Assembly: GCA_018817315.1 (NCBI GenBank)
Contig: JAHITV010000045.1
Coordinates: forward strand, 1 to 54,680
Origin: Patescibacteria group bacterium
GTDB lineage: Bacteria; Patescibacteriota; Patescibacteriia; UBA1558; UBA10009
Reading direction: 5' to 3'
DNA: 54,680 nucleotides
Positions 50,771-54,680 of the stretch are shown in pieces. The translations under genes and the position numbers were made by a program. Numbering within the stretch: position 1 is the first letter of the stretch; each line of letters opens with the position of its first letter. The notes under the pieces were generated by a model. It searched no databases. It was not told where the DNA came from and saw nothing but the letters and a program-made list of their open reading frames with translations.

Positions 50771-51133
50771 TTAATTTTCAAGATTTTCTAATTCTGTCAA
50801 GATTTTATCAATTATAGCATCAGCACTATCTATATCTTCTCGTGTTTTTGATTTTTGATTAAATTCTAGGGTATGGATAGTAGTAAGATATTCTCTTATT
50901 TCATGAGATAGTTCTGGAGAGATTAAGGTTTTATCTTTCTCAGATTCTCTTAGAATGTCACTTAATTGAAAGCTAATAATTTGAAATAAATTGTTTCCTT
51001 TTATTTCATCTTTTAATATTAGATCTAAAGAACCAGAATCTTCTAGTTTATCTTGAAGTTCTTTAAGTTTAGTTATTATTTGTTCTTTAATTGTTTCCTG
51101 GGTTATTTCAAGTTGGGTTTCTATCTTGTTCAT
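50771..51133 (-). CDS. Small helical coiled-coil protein, function unknown
   Basis: The 120-residue protein is almost wholly charged helix with heptad-like leucines (QIITKLKELQDKLEDSG, then DAIIDKILTELENLEN). It begins the five-gene minus-strand cassette, 50 bases upstream of the histidine phosphatase gene. No family was recognised. It could be a dimerising partner or regulator for the cassette. Confidence 0.55.
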   Translation of the reverse strand: MNKIETQLEITQETIKEQIITKLKELQDKLEDSGSLDLILKDEIKGNNLFQIISFQLSDILRESEKDKTLISPELSHEIREYLTTIHTLEFNQKSKTREDIDSADAIIDKILTELENLEN

Positions 51134-51298
51134 AATTTTAATGATTTAAATAGTTTGCTTACTGTTGATATCTTAATCAATATTAACTAAATTGTAAATA
51201 ATATTCTAAATTAAATACTTTATTAATAGTTAAATTTATGTTACAATTCTATAAAGAATTAAAATTAGTTTTTCGGTCTATTTTTTATTATTAAGAAC

Positions 51299-51374
51299 TG
51301 GAGCCAGGAGTGGGGATCGAACCCACGATCTCTGCTTTACGAAAGCATTGCTTTACCAGCTAAGCTATCCTGGC
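51299..51374 (-). tRNA. tRNA-Thr (anticodon CGT)
   Basis: A cloverleaf can be drawn on the minus strand: acceptor GCCAGGA / TCCTGGC, anticodon loop TTCGTAA giving CGT, T-arm GTGGGTTCGATCCCCAC and encoded CCA. It reads ACG codons. A second tRNA gene lies 35 bases upstream on the same strand. Confidence 0.9.
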
Positions 51375-51409
51375 AAAAGATAAATTTTATATAGTATAGT
51401 TTAAATTCT

Positions 51410-51483
51410 TGGAGCGAGATAGGGGAATCGAACCCCCGCTACAAGCTTGGGAAGCTTGCGTACTACCGTTATACTAATCTCGC
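51410..51483 (-). tRNA. tRNA-Gly (anticodon CCC)
   Basis: On the minus strand the acceptor GCGAGAT / ATCTCGC, anticodon stem-loop CAAGC-TTCCCAA-GCTTG giving CCC, T-arm CGGGGGTTCGATTCCCC and an encoded CCA form a normal cloverleaf. It reads GGG codons. It is probably cotranscribed with the tRNA-Thr gene. Confidence 0.92.
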
Positions 51484-51520
51484 TTTAATGTAAATTATTA
51501 TAATATAAAAATAAGAAAAA

Positions 51521-52630
51521 ATGCAATTTTTCAAAAGAGTAATCATTATAATATTATTCATTGCTTTACCGTTTAATTTTGTCTTAGCAGCCAGTATTCA
51601 TTATACTCCCAGCCAATCTACGCAGGAAAATGTTTTTTCTGCCTATGACGGCTTAATTGAACTTACCCTCCCTCCTTTAGAAGACAGTCATTTAGATGTT
51701 TATCTTTATAAAGCTTTAGCAAATAATTTACCAGAAGATTTAACGATTGTAAGTAATGCCTATACCTATTATTTAATGTCATCAAAGATAGATGGTAATT
51801 TTCAGTTTAAGGTTACTTTAAAATATGAAAGTGATAATATTTACGCCAAGCATATTTATCAATGGCAGGAAAAAGAGCTTAGCTGGAAGGCTTTATCCAG
51901 TGATGTTGAGATAAATAATAAAAGTATCACCGCTCAATTAAAAGGCAAAAAAGGAAAAATTATAGTTTTGGAAAGTCATCCAATTGAAGCAAAAGGTAAT
52001 ATTGTTAAAACAATTAATGAAGATTTTTCGGTGATAATGCCGCAAACTATTGATGGTGATAAAGTAACTACTACTTTAACGCCATTTTCTAATCTTGGTT
52101 ATGCAGAAAAAAAGTTAAGAGTCAGTGATATTTTTCAGTTTGATATCAAAGCCAAAGAAGAATTAGATTTTTCCCAGCCGTTGCAGCTTTCTTTAAAATA
52201 TCAGTCAGACAATAACATAGTAAAATCCATGTATTATTGGGATAATAATAAAGATGACTGGCAAGCTTTGCCTTCATATATGAATTTAGAGGAAGAAATA
52301 GTGAATGCTATTATTCATTTACCTTTTGCCCGCTTAGCTTTATTTGAAGAGCCAGATCAATGGGTGGGAGAAGCCAGCTGGTATGCGTATAAAGGAGGTT
52401 TATATGCTGCTTCCAGAGATTTCCCTAAAGGAACTAAATTAAAAGTTACTAATTTAACAGCCGCTAGCAAAAATTTTAAAAAATCAGTGATCGTTACAGT
52501 GAATGATTATGGTCCCGAAGAATACACTAAAAGAATTATTGATTTAGATAAAGTAGCTTACAGTAAAATAGGCTACTTAAAAGGAGGGGTAATGCCAGTG
52601 ACAGTCGAATTAATCAAAAGTGATTTATAA
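51521..52630 (+). CDS. Secreted RlpA-like protein with C-terminal double-psi beta-barrel
   Basis: The 369-residue protein has a signal peptide (1-23). Residues from about 285 to 369 form the RlpA-like barrel: VGEASWYAYKGGLYAASRDF, FPKGTKLKVTNL, VIVTVNDYGPEEYTKRIIDLDK and AYSKIGYLKGGVMPVTVEL. This family includes lytic transglycosylases that cut naked glycan strands at the septum, with a catalytic Asp in N-D-x-G-P. The first ~260 residues are beta-rich and not recognised. ftsE follows 23 bases downstream, which fits a role in cell separation. Confidence 0.85.
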   Translation: MQFFKRVIIIILFIALPFNFVLAASIHYTPSQSTQENVFSAYDGLIELTLPPLEDSHLDVYLYKALANNLPEDLTIVSNAYTYYLMSSKIDGNFQFKVTLKYESDNIYAKHIYQWQEKELSWKALSSDVEINNKSITAQLKGKKGKIIVLESHPIEAKGNIVKTINEDFSVIMPQTIDGDKVTTTLTPFSNLGYAEKKLRVSDIFQFDIKAKEELDFSQPLQLSLKYQSDNNIVKSMYYWDNNKDDWQALPSYMNLEEEIVNAIIHLPFARLALFEEPDQWVGEASWYAYKGGLYAASRDFPKGTKLKVTNLTAASKNFKKSVIVTVNDYGPEEYTKRIIDLDKVAYSKIGYLKGGVMPVTVELIKSDL

Positions 52631-52653
52631 GTTTTTCAATCTTTAAGTGAATT

Positions 52654-53334
52654 ATGATTAAACTGAAAGGAATAAGTAAATTTTATAAACCCAATATTTA
52701 CGCTTTAAAAGATATAAATTTAGATATTGCACCTGGCGAATTTATTTCTATTGTCGGACAAAGCGGGACTGGAAAGACCACTTTGATTCGTTTGGTTATT
52801 GCTGAAGAAAAACCGACTGAAGGTCAGATTGTTATTGGCGGTTGGGATATTACTGGTATTCAAACTCGGGAAATTCCTTTTCTTAGACGTCAGATCGGTG
52901 TGGTTTTTCAGGATTTTAAACTTTTGAAAAAGAAAACTGTTTTTGAAAATGTTGCTTTTGCCTTGGAAAGTTGCGGTACGCCTAAAAATAAAATTATTAA
53001 TATTATTCCACAGGTTCTTAAAATCGTGGGCTTGGAAGAAAAAATTGACCGTTATCCTACTCAACTTTCCGGCGGCGAGCAGCAGCGCGTGGTCATTGCC
53101 CGCTCTCTTGTTCATAAACCGCGTTTGTTGGTGGCAGACGAGCCTACTGGCAATTTGGATTCCATTAATACCAAAGAAATTATAGATTTACTTAAACGGA
53201 TTAATGAGCTAGGTACCACGGTGGTTTTAGTGACACATAATCGGGAAGTGGTGAACAATTTACGTAAACGGGTTATTACTTTGGATAATGGCCAAATCAT
53301 TGGCGATCAGTCAAAAGGAAGATATTTACTTTAG
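52654..53334 (+). CDS. ftsE: Cell division ATP-binding protein FtsE
   Basis: The 226-residue ABC ATPase has Walker A GQSGTGKTT (35-43), the Q-loop VVFQDFKLL, signature LSGGEQQR (138-145), Walker B LLVADEP and the D-loop GNLDS. With FtsX it forms the complex that activates wall hydrolases at the division site. ftsX begins 21 bases after its stop. Confidence 0.95.
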   Translation: MIKLKGISKFYKPNIYALKDINLDIAPGEFISIVGQSGTGKTTLIRLVIAEEKPTEGQIVIGGWDITGIQTREIPFLRRQIGVVFQDFKLLKKKTVFENVAFALESCGTPKNKIINIIPQVLKIVGLEEKIDRYPTQLSGGEQQRVVIARSLVHKPRLLVADEPTGNLDSINTKEIIDLLKRINELGTTVVLVTHNREVVNNLRKRVITLDNGQIIGDQSKGRYLL

Positions 53335-53355
53335 ATATTATTAATCTTATAATTT

Positions 53356-54279
53356 ATGTTATTTTTGGAAATTTCTCGCGTGATAAAATTTGCTGTCCAA
53401 AGTTTTTTTCGTAATATTTGGTTATCGGTAGTGACGGTATTTATTATTGTGTTGTCTTTAGTTTCCATAAGTATTTTACTGACTTCTAATATTTTAACTC
53501 AGCATGTATTAAGTGTTTTGGAGGAAAAAACCGAAGTTTATATTGATTTAACCAAAGAAGCTACAACTGAACAGGCGCAAGTTTTAGTTAGTGAGCTTAA
53601 TAAACTGCCGGCTATTAAAGAGGCGTTATTTATTACACCAGAGCAAACTTTGGAGAATTTTAAGAAACGACATCAAGACGATCCTTTAATAATTGAATCA
53701 TTGGATTCTTTGGAAGAAAATCCTTTTACCGGCAGTATAAAAATCAAAACTCATGATATTAGTGATTTTCCTGTTATTTTGAACGAGTTATCTAAGAAAG
53801 ATTACTCCAGATTTTTAGAAATTGAGGATAAAGAATTCACTGATGCCAAACTTTTAATTACTAAAATAACTGAATATTCAAAAAAAATCCAAAATGCCTG
53901 GACAATTATCAGTTCAATTTTTGTCATTATTTCCATTTTAGTTGTTTATAATACCATTCAAATAAATATTTACACTCAACGTGAGGAAATAGGTATTATG
54001 AAATTGGTGGGAGCTTCTAATAGTTTTGTCCGTTCACCTTTTTTAATTGTGGGCATGGTTTATAGTTTAATTGCTGTAGTAATACTGGTGATTATTTCCT
54101 ATCCGCTTTTAGTTGTTTTACAACCTTATGTAGATAGTTTTTTCCAAGAATATAGTTTGAATTTAGTTGAGGCTTTTGCTGAAAATTTTATTAAAGTTAT
54201 CGGTACAGAATTATTAATAGCCACTATCATCACTGTTTCTAGCAGTTATCTGGCTACCAGAAAATACCTTCATGTTTAG
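53356..54279 (+). CDS. ftsX: Cell division protein FtsX
   Basis: The 307-residue membrane protein has the FtsX layout: a cytoplasmic amphipathic start, first helix about 22-45, an outside domain (about 46-180) with the QAQVLVSELNKLPAIKEALF segment, then three helices with the conserved NTIQINIYTQREEIGIMKLVGAS between helices 2 and 3. It partners FtsE. Confidence 0.93.
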   Translation: MLFLEISRVIKFAVQSFFRNIWLSVVTVFIIVLSLVSISILLTSNILTQHVLSVLEEKTEVYIDLTKEATTEQAQVLVSELNKLPAIKEALFITPEQTLENFKKRHQDDPLIIESLDSLEENPFTGSIKIKTHDISDFPVILNELSKKDYSRFLEIEDKEFTDAKLLITKITEYSKKIQNAWTIISSIFVIISILVVYNTIQINIYTQREEIGIMKLVGASNSFVRSPFLIVGMVYSLIAVVILVIISYPLLVVLQPYVDSFFQEYSLNLVEAFAENFIKVIGTELLIATIITVSSSYLATRKYLHV

Positions 54280-54319
54280 ATTTTGTTTAAGAAGGTACTG
54301 AATAGCGGCGCTACAAAAT

Positions 54320-54348
54320 AAAATTCCCCAAAGTTTAAGGGGAATTTT
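54320..54348. terminator. Bidirectional terminator between ftsX and rpmA
   Basis: aaaattcccc (54320-54329) pairs perfectly with ggggaatttt (54339-54348) around a 9-base loop. T-runs occur on both strands, so it can serve the two convergent genes. Confidence 0.85.
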
Positions 54349-54375
54349 ATTTCCAAAAAGGAAAGACAAAGTAAT

Positions 54376-54651
54376 TTATTTAATCACATTAACTATTTTA
54401 GCATTTTTTAAATTACCATCAAAACGTTTTAATTTTTTAGTAATAAATTTTACCTTACCATCACTTATAGCAAAAAGGGTGTCGTCTTTGCCTTTTTTCA
54501 CATTCTGACCAACACGGAATTTAGTGCCTCGCTGGCGAACTAAAATCATACCAGCTTTGACTATTTGGCCATCATGTCTTTTAACACCTAATCTTTTAGA
54601 AACAGAATCTCGTCCCAAAGAAGTAGAACCGCCTGCTTTCTTATGAGCCAT
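54376..54651 (-). CDS. rpmA: 50S ribosomal protein L27
   Basis: The 91-residue protein begins [20 protein letters not shown], the usual L27 N-terminus that reaches the peptidyl transferase centre, without the cleaved extension of Firmicutes. The core [23 protein letters not shown] and the [14 protein letters not shown] end are typical. The usual partner rplU is not in the visible part; it could lie past the window end. Confidence 0.96.
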   Translation of the reverse strand: MAHKKAGGSTSLGRDSVSKRLGVKRHDGQIVKAGMILVRQRGTKFRVGQNVKKGKDDTLFAISDGKVKFITKKLKRFDGNLKNAKIVNVIK

Positions 54652-54680
54652 ATTTTTAGCAGTTAATTTATAAAAATTTA

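Noticed and set aside
1-54680. CRISPR array, prophage or integron
   Set aside because: No regularly spaced repeats with unique spacers, no phage structural genes and no integrase or attC-like array were seen.

Overview
The window looks like a chromosome segment of a Candidate Phyla Radiation bacterium (Candidatus Patescibacteria, Parcubacteria-like). This is inferred from the low G+C content, short tightly packed operons, many single-pass membrane proteins with no close family, a DUF4012 protein, several GT4 glycosyltransferases, a short prolyl-tRNA synthetase, and energy genes limited to a sugar kinase, PduL and acetate kinase. The genetic code behaves as standard: nearly all stops are TAA or TAG, and the three TGA stops seen (pfkB-type kinase, recJ, holB) all lie in ATGA overlaps with the next gene. 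No ribosomal RNA or marker phylogeny could be checked, so the phylum assignment is an inference.

Layout. 1-330: tail of an IS200-type transposase and small hairpins. 330-6072: two secreted glycoside-hydrolase-like paralogues (the second with FG-GAP repeats), a membrane protein and a GT4 glycosyltransferase. 6221-10625: a minus-strand island, visibly richer in G+C, with Shine-Dalgarno sites and consensus promoters. It holds two secreted proteins ending in type IX secretion-like sorting domains and a possible DUF218-like protein, flanked by REP-like palindromes. 10902-15521: a membrane protein, then pfkB-type kinase, pduL and ackA (acetate-forming ATP production). 15776-16078: a lone XRE regulator. 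16263-20539: recJ-rnhA, then holB and a BNR-repeat lipoprotein. 20561-24063: frr, rseP, a small protein and proS. 24091-30107: the cell-shape cluster mreB, mreC, mreD, PBP2, greA and a second mreB. 30177-36567: envelope polysaccharide genes (a polyprenyl sugar-phosphate transferase and four GT4 enzymes) with the RNase P RNA gene between them. 36759-40893: a BNR protein and the DUF4012 protein. 41003-41332: an unassigned structured transcript ahead of murJ. 43048-44814: lepA. 44893-46195: a histidine-phosphatase-like gene, an unlisted 31-residue membrane peptide and a PH-domain protein. 46247-47804: an FtsB-like protein and a parvulin. 47923-51133: a minus-strand cassette of five genes built around a stand-alone phosphohistidine domain and a histidine phosphatase, two of which are broken. 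51299-51483: tRNA-Thr(CGT) and tRNA-Gly(CCC). 51521-54651: an RlpA-like protein, ftsE, ftsX and, on the minus strand, rpmA.

How the parts work together. Much of the window serves the envelope: MreBCD with PBP2 and MurJ for wall elongation, FtsB-like, FtsE/FtsX and RlpA for division, RseP and a parvulin for membrane protein quality, and a glycan assembly block. The items most worth following are the phosphohistidine cassette with its in-frame UGA and A7 frameshift, the MreB whose nucleotide-site motifs are degenerate beside a canonical paralogue, the T9SS-tailed proteins in a probable CPR genome, the structured RNA upstream of murJ, and promoters whose -10 box lies so close to the start codon that the mRNAs should be leaderless.
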